Shown piece after piece: positions 23,733 to 32,403 of a stretch of DNA of 64,000 nt. Below the pieces are notes generated by a model, which did not search any database, was not told the DNA's origin, and was given only the letters and a program-made list of their open reading frames with translations. This stretch comes from Fimenecus sp045631225. GTDB lineage: Bacteria > Bacillota > Clostridia > Oscillospirales > Acutalibacteraceae. Position numbers and translations under genes: made by a program. Location of the stretch: contig JAZQUG010000040.1 of the NCBI GenBank assembly GCA_045631225.1, forward strand, positions 62,001 to 126,000. The letters run 5' to 3'. Numbering within the stretch: the first letter of the stretch is position 1; each line of letters starts with the position of its first letter.

Positions 23733-24941
23733 TTATAAGCCGAATGCCTGACCGAATTTCTCTGTTGCATTTTTCATATTCTGTAAATCAGAACGCACAT
23801 AAAAGTTTAGTGTTGTACTTGCGTCTGTATGTCCTAAAATGTCTTGTACGCTTTTTATATCTGCACCGTTACTTAATAATAGCGTTGCACAAGAATGTCG
23901 TAAATCGTGCGGTGAAAGGTCAGGAAGATTATTTGATTTCATAAACCGTTTCACTCTGCGTGTTATAGAATTAGGGTCACGAGGTTTTGTGTTGTCTGTA
24001 ATGCTTGGAAACAGAAAGTCTTTTGCCTTGAAATTTCGGTCATTATTTAGTTGATATTCTTTCAATAATGCTTCAACTTTTGGAATTAACGGAATTGTTC
24101 TGAAACTGCATTCTGTTTTCGGTGTATCAACTAATGCACCGTTTTTTGATGTGTGAACAACATTTCTTTTTATTTCTATTGTTGAATCATTGAAATTTAT
24201 ATCTTGCCATTGTAAACCTAACAATTCACCTCTACGAACTCCCGTTGTTATCATTAAATATAACATACATTTAAATTCAAGGGAACAGTTTTCAACAACG
24301 GCGAAAAACTGTTCTGCTTGTTCTTTTGTCAATGCGTCAACTTTCTTTTTCGGTAATTTAGGACAATCAACCTTTTCCATTGGGTTTGATGTAATGAAAT
24401 CTTGTTTTGTGGCAAAGGAAAAGACAGTATATAAATATCTGTATATGTGTCTAATTGTTTTAGGTGAAAGCGGTGTTCCCTTGTGTGACTTTTCATTCGT
24501 TCTTAAATGATTGAGAAACAGTTGAACATCGTGTGCTGTTATGGTTTGAATAACTCTATCTTTGAAATAGTTATCTGCAAACTTGCTGATGTTGTTGTAA
24601 AAATCAATCGTTGTTCTTTTGTGTTCTCCGTCATAAATCGCAAGCGGAAACCAAAATTCGTGAACAAACTGCGTGAAAGGTATTCTGCCCTCATTTATAA
24701 GTCTTTCACGCTTTCTTCGTGGCTCTATGACCTCTTTTTCGTATTGCTCTTTGACTTTTCTTTCCCATTCACTTGCGACTTTCTCCGCCTCTTTTAGTGC
24801 CTTTGCAGGGGTTAAATTGTCAGGTGCAAACCAAGTTGTATATTCATTGATTTGCTTTCCTATTTCGTTTCTTCCGAGATATGCACGGAACTTGAATGAA
24901 ACTGTTTTTCCGTTCTTTTTGTTTTCAATTACTGTTGCCAT
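23733..24941 (-). CDS. Tyrosine site-specific integrase (tRNA-Arg element)
   Basis: A 402-residue phage-type integrase. An N-terminal AP2-like arm-binding domain (about residues 1-60) and a SAM-like core-binding domain (about 85-175) precede the catalytic domain. That domain carries Arg in TTGVRRGELLGLQW, the HxxR box in SPHDLRHSCATLLL, His in ILGHTDASTTLNFY and the Tyr nucleophile in the same stretch. It would catalyse insertion at the tRNA-Arg 3' end. It lies 145 bases from the intact tRNA, as is usual. It is transcribed toward a double terminator. Confidence 0.93.
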   Translation of the reverse strand: MATVIENKKNGKTVSFKFRAYLGRNEIGKQINEYTTWFAPDNLTPAKALKEAEKVASEWERKVKEQYEKEVIEPRRKRERLINEGRIPFTQFVHEFWFPLAIYDGEHKRTTIDFYNNISKFADNYFKDRVIQTITAHDVQLFLNHLRTNEKSHKGTPLSPKTIRHIYRYLYTVFSFATKQDFITSNPMEKVDCPKLPKKKVDALTKEQAEQFFAVVENCSLEFKCMLYLMITTGVRRGELLGLQWQDINFNDSTIEIKRNVVHTSKNGALVDTPKTECSFRTIPLIPKVEALLKEYQLNNDRNFKAKDFLFPSITDNTKPRDPNSITRRVKRFMKSNNLPDLSPHDLRHSCATLLLSNGADIKSVQDILGHTDASTTLNFYVRSDLQNMKNATEKFGQAFGL

Positions 24942-24996
24942 AAAAATAAATCCTTTCTGTGCATTAACGCTTCAGATTGGATTTTTTTAACGATTC

Positions 24997-25021
24997 TGTG
25001 TGCTTTTTTGTGTGCTTTTTT
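24997..25021. other. Right integrase arm-site repeats
   Basis: Two tandem copies of TGTGTGCTTTTTT, matching the repeats at the left end of the element. Confidence 0.5.
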
Positions 25022-25050
25022 TCAAAATCAAAACTTGCACAAAAAACAAA

Positions 25051-25081
25051 AATCGTTGAAACCCTTGGGATTTCAACGATT
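25051..25081 (-). terminator. Terminator of the tRNA-Arg gene
   Basis: AATCGTTGAAA/TTTCAACGATT stem followed leftward by TTTTTGTTTTTT, directly downstream of the tRNA on its strand. It is element-derived, since the element supplies the DNA beyond the tRNA 3' end. Confidence 0.82.
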
Positions 25082-25086
25082 CTCAT

Positions 25087-25163
25087 TGGCACGCCGGAAG
25101 GGATTCGAACCCCCGACCTTTTGGTTCGTAGCCAAACACTCTATCCAGCTGAGCTACCGGCGC
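25087..25163 (-). tRNA. tRNA-Arg (anticodon ACG)
   Basis: A complete leftward cloverleaf. The 7-bp acceptor stem GCGCCGG/CCGGCGT (first pair G-U), D-arm AGCTCAGCTGGATAGAGT, anticodon stem TTTGG/CCAAA with loop CTACGAA (ACG), T-arm GGGGGTTCGAATCCC and encoded CCA are all visible. It reads CGT-family arginine codons. Its 3' 54 bases are duplicated at 20328-20381 by integration of the small element, which restores a functional gene. Confidence 0.95.
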
Positions 25164-25188
25164 ATATGCGACTTTTTATCGCCCGAAT

Positions 25189-25217
25189 ATAATACCATTA
25201 GAAAAAGAAAATGTCAA
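25189..25217 (-). promoter_or_regulatory. Promoter of tRNA-Arg
   Basis: Leftward TTGACA (25212-25217), 17-base spacer and TATTAT (25189-25194), about 25 bases before the tRNA. It marks this copy, and not the left scar, as the expressed gene. Confidence 0.8.
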
Positions 25218-25296
25218 CAGTTTTTTTAATTTTTATATAAATTTTATTGGAACCGCCTTTTAAATGAAGAAAGTAACAAAGATATATATTTTTTTA

Positions 25297-25325
25297 TTGA
25301 CTTTTTATTTTTGTAGGAATATAAT
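25297..25325 (+). promoter_or_regulatory. Promoter of the pheA-aroF operon
   Basis: TTGACT (25297-25302), exactly 17 bases, TATAAT (25320-25325). The transcript would begin near 25332, giving a roughly 235-base leader before pheA. Confidence 0.82.
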
Positions 25326-25355
25326 GAAAAAAATTAGGTTTTGAAGGTAATAGAT

Positions 25356-25493
25356 ATGAACTTAGCTCTTATAAGTGCAAGTAAATATTTCTTTAGCTTT
25401 AGCGTAGTCTCTTATTTTGGCTATGCTTATTTTGCGTTAGAAAAGTTACTTGTGAGAGCTCCGATAAGTTTTAAAAATTACTTAATTTTATAA
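25356..25493 (+). CDS. Phe/Tyr-rich leader peptide of the pheA operon
   Basis: A 45-residue ORF with a GAAGGT site seven bases before its ATG. Residues 11-26 read YFFSFSVVSYFGYAYF, that is nine Phe/Tyr in sixteen, in the control position for an aromatic amino acid biosynthetic gene. It is followed by an intrinsic terminator before pheA. This is the layout of ribosome-mediated transcription attenuation. The coding stretch AGCTCTTATAAGT (25364-25376) can pair with ACTTGTGAGAGCT (25448-25460), and both have partners in the terminator. Leader peptides of this kind are classic in enterobacteria; in Clostridia they are much less described. Confidence 0.75.
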   Translation: MNLALISASKYFFSFSVVSYFGYAYFALEKLLVRAPISFKNYLIL

Positions 25494-25506
25494 TTTAAAG
25501 TTTTTT

Positions 25507-25547
25507 AAAGCCTCACTTGTAACGAAAACAAGTGAGGCTTTTCTTTT
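25507..25547 (+). terminator. Attenuator terminator before pheA
   Basis: A 14-bp stem (AAAGCCTCACTTGT/ACAAGTGAGGCTTT) followed by TCTTTTT lies 13 bases after the leader-peptide stop and 20 bases before pheA. TATAAGTG (25370-25377) can pair with its 5' arm and TTACTTGT (25446-25453) with its 3' arm, giving alternative antiterminator structures. Confidence 0.85.
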
Positions 25548-25566
25548 TGAAAGGACGGTCCCGGAT

Positions 25567-26655
25567 ATGTCAGACAAATTAAAAGAAGCAAGAGAAATTA
25601 TAAACAGAGTAGACTCTCAGATGGTAAAATTATTTACAGAGAGAATGAAAGCTGCCGAAATGGTTTTTGAATATAAAAAGAAATTCGGACTTCCGATTTC
25701 AGACCCCAAAAGAGAAGAAACTGTTGTCGAAAATAATTCTGCTTTGATAGATGATAATATAATCAAAGCCTATTATATCGATTATATCAAAAATCTTATG
25801 GGTATTTCCCGAGCATATCAATATCGTATGCAGAATGGATTGAAAGTTGCATATAGCGGAGTTGAAGGAGCTTTTGCTCACATAGCTGCAGGAAGGATTT
25901 TTCCTGACAGTAACCGAATTTCATACAGAGACTTCAAATCTGCATATGATTCGGTTGTAAAAGGTGAAACTGATATTGCCGTGCTTCCTATTGAAAACAG
26001 TTATGCAGGTGAAGTTGGACAGACAATTGACCTTATCTTCTCAGGTAGTCTTTTCATTAACGGAATATATGAGCTTGAAATTCATCAAAATCTTCTTGGT
26101 GTACCCGGTGCAACTATTGATGATATTAAAAAAGTTACAAGCCATCCACAAGCACTTGGTCAGTGTCACGATTATATTAAACTTCGAGGCTTTGATGTTG
26201 AAGAGGCAAATAATACTGCAATTTCTGCAAAAACAGTTGCAGAAATGAATGACAAATCTCTTGGTGCAATAGCAAGTGTTGAAACTGCTCAGATTTACGG
26301 GTTAAAAGTTCTTGAATCAAATATTAATAAGAGTGGAGAAAACACAACTCGTTTCGCTGTTCTTTCAAGAGTCAAAGCTGATTCACCTATGCTTACAAGC
26401 TCTGTACTGATGTTTACCGTTAAAAATGAGGCAGGCTCTCTTGCAAATGCCATAAGCATTATCGGAAAATACGATTATAATATGACAGCGTTGAGAAGTA
26501 GACCACTGAAAAAACATTCGTGGCAGTATTATTTCTATATAGAAATTGACGGCAATACGGATACAGAAGAAGGTAAAAAAATGATGGCAGATTTGAATAA
26601 GGTTTGTGACCAACTTAAAATTGCAGGAACTTTCGCACCACACAGTGAAATATAA
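25567..26655 (+). CDS. pheA: Bifunctional chorismate mutase / prephenate dehydratase
   Basis: A 362-residue P-protein that converts chorismate to prephenate and then phenylpyruvate for phenylalanine synthesis. Residues 1-90 are an AroQ-type chorismate mutase (REIINRVDSQMVKLFTERM, then a second basic helix). Residues about 92-275 are prephenate dehydratase, with IENSYAGEVGQT and the catalytic ENTTRFAVL. Residues about 285-355 are an ACT domain for Phe feedback, in which the usual ESRP appears as LRSRP. It follows the leader-peptide attenuator, so both transcription and activity are probably Phe-controlled. Confidence 0.95.
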   Translation: MSDKLKEAREIINRVDSQMVKLFTERMKAAEMVFEYKKKFGLPISDPKREETVVENNSALIDDNIIKAYYIDYIKNLMGISRAYQYRMQNGLKVAYSGVEGAFAHIAAGRIFPDSNRISYRDFKSAYDSVVKGETDIAVLPIENSYAGEVGQTIDLIFSGSLFINGIYELEIHQNLLGVPGATIDDIKKVTSHPQALGQCHDYIKLRGFDVEEANNTAISAKTVAEMNDKSLGAIASVETAQIYGLKVLESNINKSGENTTRFAVLSRVKADSPMLTSSVLMFTVKNEAGSLANAISIIGKYDYNMTALRSRPLKKHSWQYYFYIEIDGNTDTEEGKKMMADLNKVCDQLKIAGTFAPHSEI

Positions 26656-26701
26656 AAAATCGTGATGCAAAATTAATATATTTATTTTGGAGGAAACAAA
26701 A

Positions 26702-27730
26702 ATGAACATGAATTTTAAAAGAAAATTACCCATCCCTATGGAGATAAAAGAACAGTATCCTATTACATATGAACTTGAGCAGATGAAAAAAAAAAGAGAT
26801 CAGGAAATCAAGGCGATTTTCGAAGGCAGAGATGACAGATTTATTCTTATTATTGGTCCCTGTTCAGCCGATAACGATGACAGCGTAATTGATTACATTT
26901 CCCGACTCAGAGGCGTTCAGGACAAAGTTTCCGATAAAATTCTCATCATTCCGAGAATTTATACTAACAAACCACGTACAACAGGCGACGGATATAAAGG
27001 AATGCTTCATCAGCCTGACCCTCACAAGGGTGAAGATATGTTAAAAGGTGTTGTTGCAATCAGAAGTCTGCACATCAGAGCAATGCAGGAAACAGGTTTT
27101 ACTTGTGCCGATGAAATGCTTTATCCTGAAAATTACAGATACCTTTCTGATGTTTTGTCATATGTTGCCATCGGTGCAAGGTCAGTTGAAAACCAACAGC
27201 ATCGTTTAACAGCAAGCGGTTTTGATATTCCCGTTGGAATGAAAAACCCTACTTCAGGTGATATTTCAGTAATGATGAACTCAATAACAGCGGCTCAGCA
27301 TTCTCACACATTCATTTACAGAGGTTGGGAGGTTGAAAGTCAGGGGAATCCTCTTTCTCACGCTATTTTAAGAGGATATGTTAATAAGCATGGTCAGTCA
27401 ATGCCTAACTATCATTACGAAGACCTTATCCATCTTGCAGAAATATATGAAAAATCAGGTCTAAAGAATCCTGCAGTCATAATTGACACAAACCATGCAA
27501 ACTCAGGTAAAAAATGGATGGAGCAGCCAAGAATTGCAAAAGAGGTTCTCCACAGTTGCCGTCACTCTGCTGATGTAAAAAAGATTGTAAAAGGTCTTAT
27601 GATAGAAAGCTATATCGAAGACGGAGCACAGAAGCCTGAAGAATGCGTTTACGGAAAATCTATAACTGACCCGTGTCTTGGTTGGGAGAAAACTGAAAAG
27701 CTTATTCTTGATTTAGCAGATGTTCTGTAA
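26702..27730 (+). CDS. aroF: 3-deoxy-7-phosphoheptulonate synthase (class I)
   Basis: A 342-residue DAHP synthase of the AroG/F type, which condenses phosphoenolpyruvate and erythrose 4-phosphate to start the shikimate pathway. Motifs IIGPCSADND, YTNKPRTTGDGYKG, GARSVENQQHR and IDTNHANSGKKW supply substrate and metal ligands. TTG at 26687 is also in frame, but the GGAGG site points to the ATG at 26702. It is the second gene behind the pheA attenuator, so pathway entry and the Phe branch are adjusted together. Confidence 0.94.
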   Translation: MNMNFKRKLPIPMEIKEQYPITYELEQMKKKRDQEIKAIFEGRDDRFILIIGPCSADNDDSVIDYISRLRGVQDKVSDKILIIPRIYTNKPRTTGDGYKGMLHQPDPHKGEDMLKGVVAIRSLHIRAMQETGFTCADEMLYPENYRYLSDVLSYVAIGARSVENQQHRLTASGFDIPVGMKNPTSGDISVMMNSITAAQHSHTFIYRGWEVESQGNPLSHAILRGYVNKHGQSMPNYHYEDLIHLAEIYEKSGLKNPAVIIDTNHANSGKKWMEQPRIAKEVLHSCRHSADVKKIVKGLMIESYIEDGAQKPEECVYGKSITDPCLGWEKTEKLILDLADVL

Positions 27731-27762
27731 TGAGATTTTCATAAAATACATCTGAATTATGA

Positions 27763-27804
27763 TAAAGACGAAGAATCTTAATGATTATTTCGTCTTTATT
27801 TTTA
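27763..27804 (+). terminator. Intrinsic terminator after aroF
   Basis: TAAAGACGAA/TTCGTCTTTA stem followed by TTTTTATT. Confidence 0.85.
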
Positions 27805-27833
27805 TTGACTTGAAATTACAGATTTGATATACT
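27805..27833 (+). promoter_or_regulatory. Promoter of the fucose operon
   Basis: TTGACT (27805-27810), 17-base spacer, TATACT (27828-27833), 45 bases before fucI. No obvious operator palindrome is visible around it. Confidence 0.72.
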
Positions 27834-27877
27834 AAAGTTCTAAAGATATATTCATTATATATTAAGGAGAGATTGTT

Positions 27878-29674
27878 ATGGCTAAAAACAGACTTATCGG
27901 CGATTATCCTGTTATTGGTATTCGTCCTACTATTGACGGCAGACGTGGTGTTCTCGGTGTTCGTGAATCTCTTGAAGTTCAGACAATGAATATGGCTAAA
28001 CGTGCTGCTAAACTTTTTACTGATAATCTTAAATACTCAAACGGTGAACCTGTAAAGGTTGTTATTGCAGATACAACTATCGGTCGAGTAGCTGAAGCTG
28101 CTGCTTGTGCTGACAAGTTCCGTAAAGAAGGCGTTGATATTACTGTTACTGTTACACCTTGCTGGTGCTATGGTGCAGAAACTATGGATATGGACCCTCA
28201 TACAATCAAGGCTGTTTGGGGATTTAACGGTACAGAACGTCCTGGTGCAGTATATCTTGCATCTGTTCTTGCTACTCATGCACAGAAGGGTCTTCCTGCA
28301 TTTGGTATTTACGGTCACGATGTTCAGGACCTTGACGATGAGACAATTCCTGCTGACGTAGAAGAAAAACTTCTTCGTTTTGGCCGTGCGGCTGTGGCTG
28401 CTGCTACAATGCGTGGTAAGTCATATCTTCAGATTGGTTCAATTTGTATGGGTATCGGTGGTTCAATCATTGACTGCGATTTCATTGAAGATTATCTCGG
28501 TATGAGAGTTGAATCTGTTGACGAAGTTGAAATTATCCGTCGAATGACAGAAGAAATCTATGATAAAGACGAATATGAAAAGGCGCTTAAATGGGCAAAG
28601 GAAAACTGCATTGAAGGCTTTGACAAAAACCCTGAAAACCTTCAGAAAACAAGAGAAGAAAAAGATGCAGACTGGGAATTTGTTGTTAAGATGATGGTTA
28701 TTATCAAAGACCTTATGAATGGTAATGACAAGCTTCCAAAGGGCTGTGAAGAAGAAATGGTTGGTCACAATGCTATTGCTGCCGGCTTCCAGGGACAGCG
28801 TCAGTGGACAGACTTCTATCCTAACTGTGACTTCCCTGAATCAATGCTCAACACATCATTTGACTGGAATGGTGCAAGAGAACCATATATCCTTGCTACT
28901 GAAAACGATGTTCTTAACGGTCTTGGTATGCTCTTTATGAAATTACTTACAAACCGTGCACAGATGTTTGCTGATGTTCGTACATATTGGAGTGGCGATG
29001 CAATCAAGAGAGTTACAGGTTATGACATTGAAGGTAAGGCAAAAGACAGTGACGGTATTATCCACCTTATTAACTCAGGTGCTTGTTGTCTTGATGCTAA
29101 TGGTGCTGCAAAAGATGAAAACGGAAATGCAGTAATCAAGCCTTGGTATGAAGTTACTGAAGCTGACCAGAAAGCAATTATGGAAAATGCTACATGGAAC
29201 TATGCTGACCTTGGTTATTTCCGTGGCGGCGGATATTCTTCAAGATTTGAAACAAGAGCAGAAATGCCTGCAACTATGATTAGACTTAACCTTGTTAAGG
29301 GTCTTGGACCTGTTCTTCAGATTGCTGAAGGTTGGACAGTTGAGCTCCCAGAAGACGTTTCTGACAAACTCTGGAAGAGAACTGACTACACATGGCCTTG
29401 TACATGGTTTGCTCCAAGAACAACAGGTGAAGGTTATTTCAAAACAGCTTATGATGTTATGAACAACTGGGGTGCTAACCACGGTGCTATTTCATACGGA
29501 CATATTGGTGCTGACCTTATTACACTCTGTTCAATGCTTCGTATCCCTGTTTGTATGCACAACGTTCCTGAAGAAAAAATCTTCCGTCCTGCTGCATGGA
29601 ATGCATTTGGTATGGACAAAGAAAGTGCTGACTACAGAGCTTGTGAAAACTTTGGTCCACTTTTCAAAAAATAA
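27878..29674 (+). CDS. fucI: L-fucose isomerase
   Basis: A 598-residue cytoplasmic isomerase that converts L-fucose to L-fuculose with a divalent metal ion. It matches the family in length and in signatures such as IGIRPTIDGRRGVLGVRE at the start, the VTVTPCWCYG stretch and GSICMGIGGSIIDCDF. It opens a four-gene operon with aldolase, mutarotase and kinase, each packed within about 20 bases or overlapping. An AAGGAG site precedes its ATG. No fucose transporter or regulator is in the operon. Confidence 0.96.
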   Translation: MAKNRLIGDYPVIGIRPTIDGRRGVLGVRESLEVQTMNMAKRAAKLFTDNLKYSNGEPVKVVIADTTIGRVAEAAACADKFRKEGVDITVTVTPCWCYGAETMDMDPHTIKAVWGFNGTERPGAVYLASVLATHAQKGLPAFGIYGHDVQDLDDETIPADVEEKLLRFGRAAVAAATMRGKSYLQIGSICMGIGGSIIDCDFIEDYLGMRVESVDEVEIIRRMTEEIYDKDEYEKALKWAKENCIEGFDKNPENLQKTREEKDADWEFVVKMMVIIKDLMNGNDKLPKGCEEEMVGHNAIAAGFQGQRQWTDFYPNCDFPESMLNTSFDWNGAREPYILATENDVLNGLGMLFMKLLTNRAQMFADVRTYWSGDAIKRVTGYDIEGKAKDSDGIIHLINSGACCLDANGAAKDENGNAVIKPWYEVTEADQKAIMENATWNYADLGYFRGGGYSSRFETRAEMPATMIRLNLVKGLGPVLQIAEGWTVELPEDVSDKLWKRTDYTWPCTWFAPRTTGEGYFKTAYDVMNNWGANHGAISYGHIGADLITLCSMLRIPVCMHNVPEEKIFRPAAWNAFGMDKESADYRACENFGPLFKK

Positions 29675-29693
29675 TTAAGGAGCAAAACACATA

Positions 29694-30392
29694 ATGGATA
29701 ATTTATCATATATGGAAATTCGTGAGCAGATATGTGATGTCTGCCATAAAATGTGGCAACTCGGTTGGGTTGCGGCAAACGATGGTAATGTTTCTGTAAA
29801 ATTGCCTGATGGTAATTTTATGGCTACACCTACAGGTATAAGCAAAAGCTTTATTACACCTGAAAAGCTTGTTGTTATAAATGCTCAGGGTGAAGTACTT
29901 GAAGGTGCACCATACAAACCATCAAGTGAAATCAAAATGCATCTTCGTTGTTTTAAAGAAAGAGAGGATGTGGGTGCAGTTGTTCACGCACATCCGCCAA
30001 CAGCAACAGGTTACGCAGTTGCAGGAAAGAGCCTTGATGAATACTCAATGATTGAAACAGTTATTGCTATTGGTTCTATTCCTCTTACACCATATGGCAC
30101 ACCAAGTACTGATGAAGTACCTGAAGCTATTGCACCTTATCTTCCTGAACATGATGTTATGCTTTTACAGAATCACGGTGCTTTGGCTGTGGGATGTGAC
30201 TTAATTACTGCATATTACAGAATGGAAACTCTTGAGTTATTTGCTAAAATTTCACTTACTGCACATCTTTTAGGTGGTGCGCAGGAAATTTCAAAACCAA
30301 AAATAGATAAACTCTTATACTTAAGAGATAATTATTACGGTGTTACAGGTAAACATCCTGGATATAAACACTATAACAAGGATGATGAATAA
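29694..30392 (+). CDS. fucA: L-fuculose-1-phosphate aldolase
   Basis: A 232-residue class II (zinc) aldolase that splits L-fuculose 1-phosphate into dihydroxyacetone phosphate and L-lactaldehyde. The zinc histidines lie in VVHAHPPTATGYA and the second site LLQNHGALAVG. Substrate-binding GNVSVK is near residue 30. It overlaps the mutarotase start by one base (TAATG). Rhamnulose-phosphate aldolase is the alternative, but the neighbouring isomerase favours fuculose phosphate. Confidence 0.9.
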   Translation: MDNLSYMEIREQICDVCHKMWQLGWVAANDGNVSVKLPDGNFMATPTGISKSFITPEKLVVINAQGEVLEGAPYKPSSEIKMHLRCFKEREDVGAVVHAHPPTATGYAVAGKSLDEYSMIETVIAIGSIPLTPYGTPSTDEVPEAIAPYLPEHDVMLLQNHGALAVGCDLITAYYRMETLELFAKISLTAHLLGGAQEISKPKIDKLLYLRDNYYGVTGKHPGYKHYNKDDE

Positions 30393-30826
30393 TGCTTAAG
30401 AATATACCAAAAATCTTATCGCCTGAATTACTTAAAGTTCTTTGTGAAATGGGACATAGTGACAGAATAGTTATTGCTGACGCTAATTTTCCTGCTGAAA
30501 GCATGGGCAAAAATGCAATTGTAATCCGTGCAGACGGACACAATGCAACTGACCTTCTTGATGCTATTCTCACAGTATTTCCTCTTGACACGTATGTTGA
30601 TTCTCCTGTTATGTTAATGCAGGTTATGGCAGGTGACAATGTGGAAACACCTATCTGGGATGAATACAAGGAAATTGTTGCAAAGCACGATGACAGAGGT
30701 GCAGATGCTTTCGGTGAATATGAACGATTTGAGTTCTATGAACAAGCTAAAAAGTGTTATGCAATTATTGCAACAGGTGAATCTGCACTTTATGCTAACC
30801 TTATTTTACAAAAAGGTGTAATATAA
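30392..30826 (+). CDS. fucU: L-fucose mutarotase
   Basis: A 144-residue RbsD/FucU-family protein that interconverts alpha- and beta-L-fucose anomers, which supplies the isomerase with its preferred form. Signature residues include a His in CEMGHSDRIVIADANFP and conserved DGHNATDLLDAIL. Its position between the aldolase and the kinase supports fucose rather than ribose specificity. Confidence 0.9.
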   Translation: MLKNIPKILSPELLKVLCEMGHSDRIVIADANFPAESMGKNAIVIRADGHNATDLLDAILTVFPLDTYVDSPVMLMQVMAGDNVETPIWDEYKEIVAKHDDRGADAFGEYERFEFYEQAKKCYAIIATGESALYANLILQKGVI

Positions 30827-30828
30827 TT

Positions 30829-32193
30829 ATGAAGTATTGTTTAGCTATTGATATGGGAGCTTCAAGTGGTCGTCATATTCTCGGATATGTTGAAAACGGC
30901 AAGTTACAGCTCGAAGAAATATACCGATTTGAAAATGGAATAGTCGATATTGACGGTACGCTTTGTTGGGATATTGATAAACTTTTTGAAGAAATAAAAA
31001 ACGGTCTTAAAGAGTGTCATAAAAGAGGTGTTGTGCCCGAAACAGTTGCTATAGACACTTGGGGCGTTGACTATGTGCTTCTTGATAAGGACAAAAAAGA
31101 GATTTTACCTGCTGTAGCGTATCGTGATAACAGAACGGTAGGAATTCCTGAAGAAGTCGATAAGATTATACCAAGAAAAGACCTTTATGAGTGTACAGGT
31201 ATTCAGGCAATAAATTTCAATTCGATTTATCAGCTTTATTGTGATAAAAAATCAGGAAAGCTCCAAAATGCCGAATATTTCCTTATGATGCCTGAGTATT
31301 TCTCATTTAAACTTACAGGTGAAATCAGAAATGAATACACACTTGCAACAACAGGCGGACTTGTGAATACAGGAACATTTGAAAGAGATGAAGAAATTTT
31401 GTCAAAGCTTGGCATAGATAAAAAAATCTTTGCACCTTTATCACTTCCCGGTACTGTTGTAGGTAATTTGACTGATGAAGTTAAGGCAGAAGTCGGATTC
31501 GATACTACCGTTATTCTCTGTGCTTCTCATGATACTGCATCTGCTGTAGCATCCTGCTCGGTTGGTGATAACGGAATTTACATTTCTTCAGGTACATGGA
31601 GTCTTATCGGTACAGAAAACCCTGAGCCTGTTACTTGTGAAAAGGCTATGAATTCAGGCTTTACAAATGAAGGCGGAATAGAGCACCGTTATCGTTTCCT
31701 TGAAAACATTATGGGTATGTGGCTTTTACAAAATATTCGTAAAAATCTTGATAAAAAGTACACATACGATGAAATGATGGAAATGGCTCAAAATAGTGAT
31801 TTTACTGAATGTATCAATCCGAATGCTGAAGAATTTCTTGCTCCTGAAAGTATGATTGAGGCAATCAGAAATTACCTTGGTAAACCGGAACTGCCAATCG
31901 GTGATGTTATTAACTGTGTTTATCATTCTCTTGCAAAAGCTTATGATGATGCTGTAAAGGTTATTGAAGAAATCAGTAATAAAAAAATCGATGTTATTAA
32001 CATTGTTGGTGGTGGATGTAAGGATACTTACCTTAACTCACTTACTGAAAAAGTCACAGGTAAAAAGGTAATCGCAGGACCTGTTGAAGCTACTGCAGCA
32101 GGAAATATTATGGTGCAGTTAATGTATCTTGATAAAACTCTTGATTTATCAGGTGCAAGACAGTTAATAAAAGAATCATTCAGCAGAAACTAA
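30829..32193 (+). CDS. FGGY sugar kinase acting as L-fuculokinase (rhamnulokinase-like)
   Basis: A 454-residue FGGY-type kinase. The phosphate motif is AIDMGASSGRH at the N-terminus, with a catalytic Asp in ETVAIDTWGVDY and adenosine-binding GGGCKDTYLN near the C-terminus. By sequence style it resembles rhamnulokinase (RhaB) more than enterobacterial FucK, but its operon partners are fucI, fucA and fucU, so L-fuculose is the likely substrate. It is the last gene before a terminator. Confidence 0.87.
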   Translation: MKYCLAIDMGASSGRHILGYVENGKLQLEEIYRFENGIVDIDGTLCWDIDKLFEEIKNGLKECHKRGVVPETVAIDTWGVDYVLLDKDKKEILPAVAYRDNRTVGIPEEVDKIIPRKDLYECTGIQAINFNSIYQLYCDKKSGKLQNAEYFLMMPEYFSFKLTGEIRNEYTLATTGGLVNTGTFERDEEILSKLGIDKKIFAPLSLPGTVVGNLTDEVKAEVGFDTTVILCASHDTASAVASCSVGDNGIYISSGTWSLIGTENPEPVTCEKAMNSGFTNEGGIEHRYRFLENIMGMWLLQNIRKNLDKKYTYDEMMEMAQNSDFTECINPNAEEFLAPESMIEAIRNYLGKPELPIGDVINCVYHSLAKAYDDAVKVIEEISNKKIDVINIVGGGCKDTYLNSLTEKVTGKKVIAGPVEATAAGNIMVQLMYLDKTLDLSGARQLIKESFSRN

Positions 32194-32200
32194 AATATTT

Positions 32201-32229
32201 AAGGGATGTCCGATGGCATCCCTTTTTTA
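32201..32229 (+). terminator. Terminator of the fucose operon
   Basis: AAGGGATGTC/GGCATCCCTT stem followed by TTTTAA. Confidence 0.85.
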
Positions 32230-32403
32230 ATGCTAATGTTGTTAAAAATAGTGTGACAACAGAAAGAACTAATATTAAGTAACGTCATATGAGTTTAAGA
32301 GTGCTTTAGTGTTAATTTTTACTTATAAATATTTGTAAAGCCTTGATTAATGAAATGATGTTTGATATTATTGTAGAGAGTTTTATTTTAGTAGATATGA
32401 CAT

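Larger units (their letters stand above)
20328..25140. mobile_element. Small integrative element in tRNA-Arg(ACG)
   Basis: About 4.8 kb lies between 54-bp direct repeats of the tRNA 3' end, with a tyrosine integrase next to the intact tRNA. Inside are an HTH protein, a lipoprotein, a glycine-zipper protein, a replication-initiator-like gene and small hypothetical genes. No relaxase, capsid or conjugation gene is visible, so it must use a helper for transfer: a phage satellite or a minimal mobilizable or remnant element. Spacing and strong terminators suggest compact mobile DNA rather than random decay, but two genes carry in-frame TAG codons. Confidence 0.85.

Noticed and set aside
25087..25229. 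Rightward open frames crossing tRNA-Arg
   Set aside because: They read the complement of the tRNA and its promoter and have no credible ribosome-binding site.
25332..25560. T-box leader before pheA
   Set aside because: No T-box consensus (AGGGTGGNACCGCG) is present; the aromatic-rich ORF plus terminator explains the leader better.
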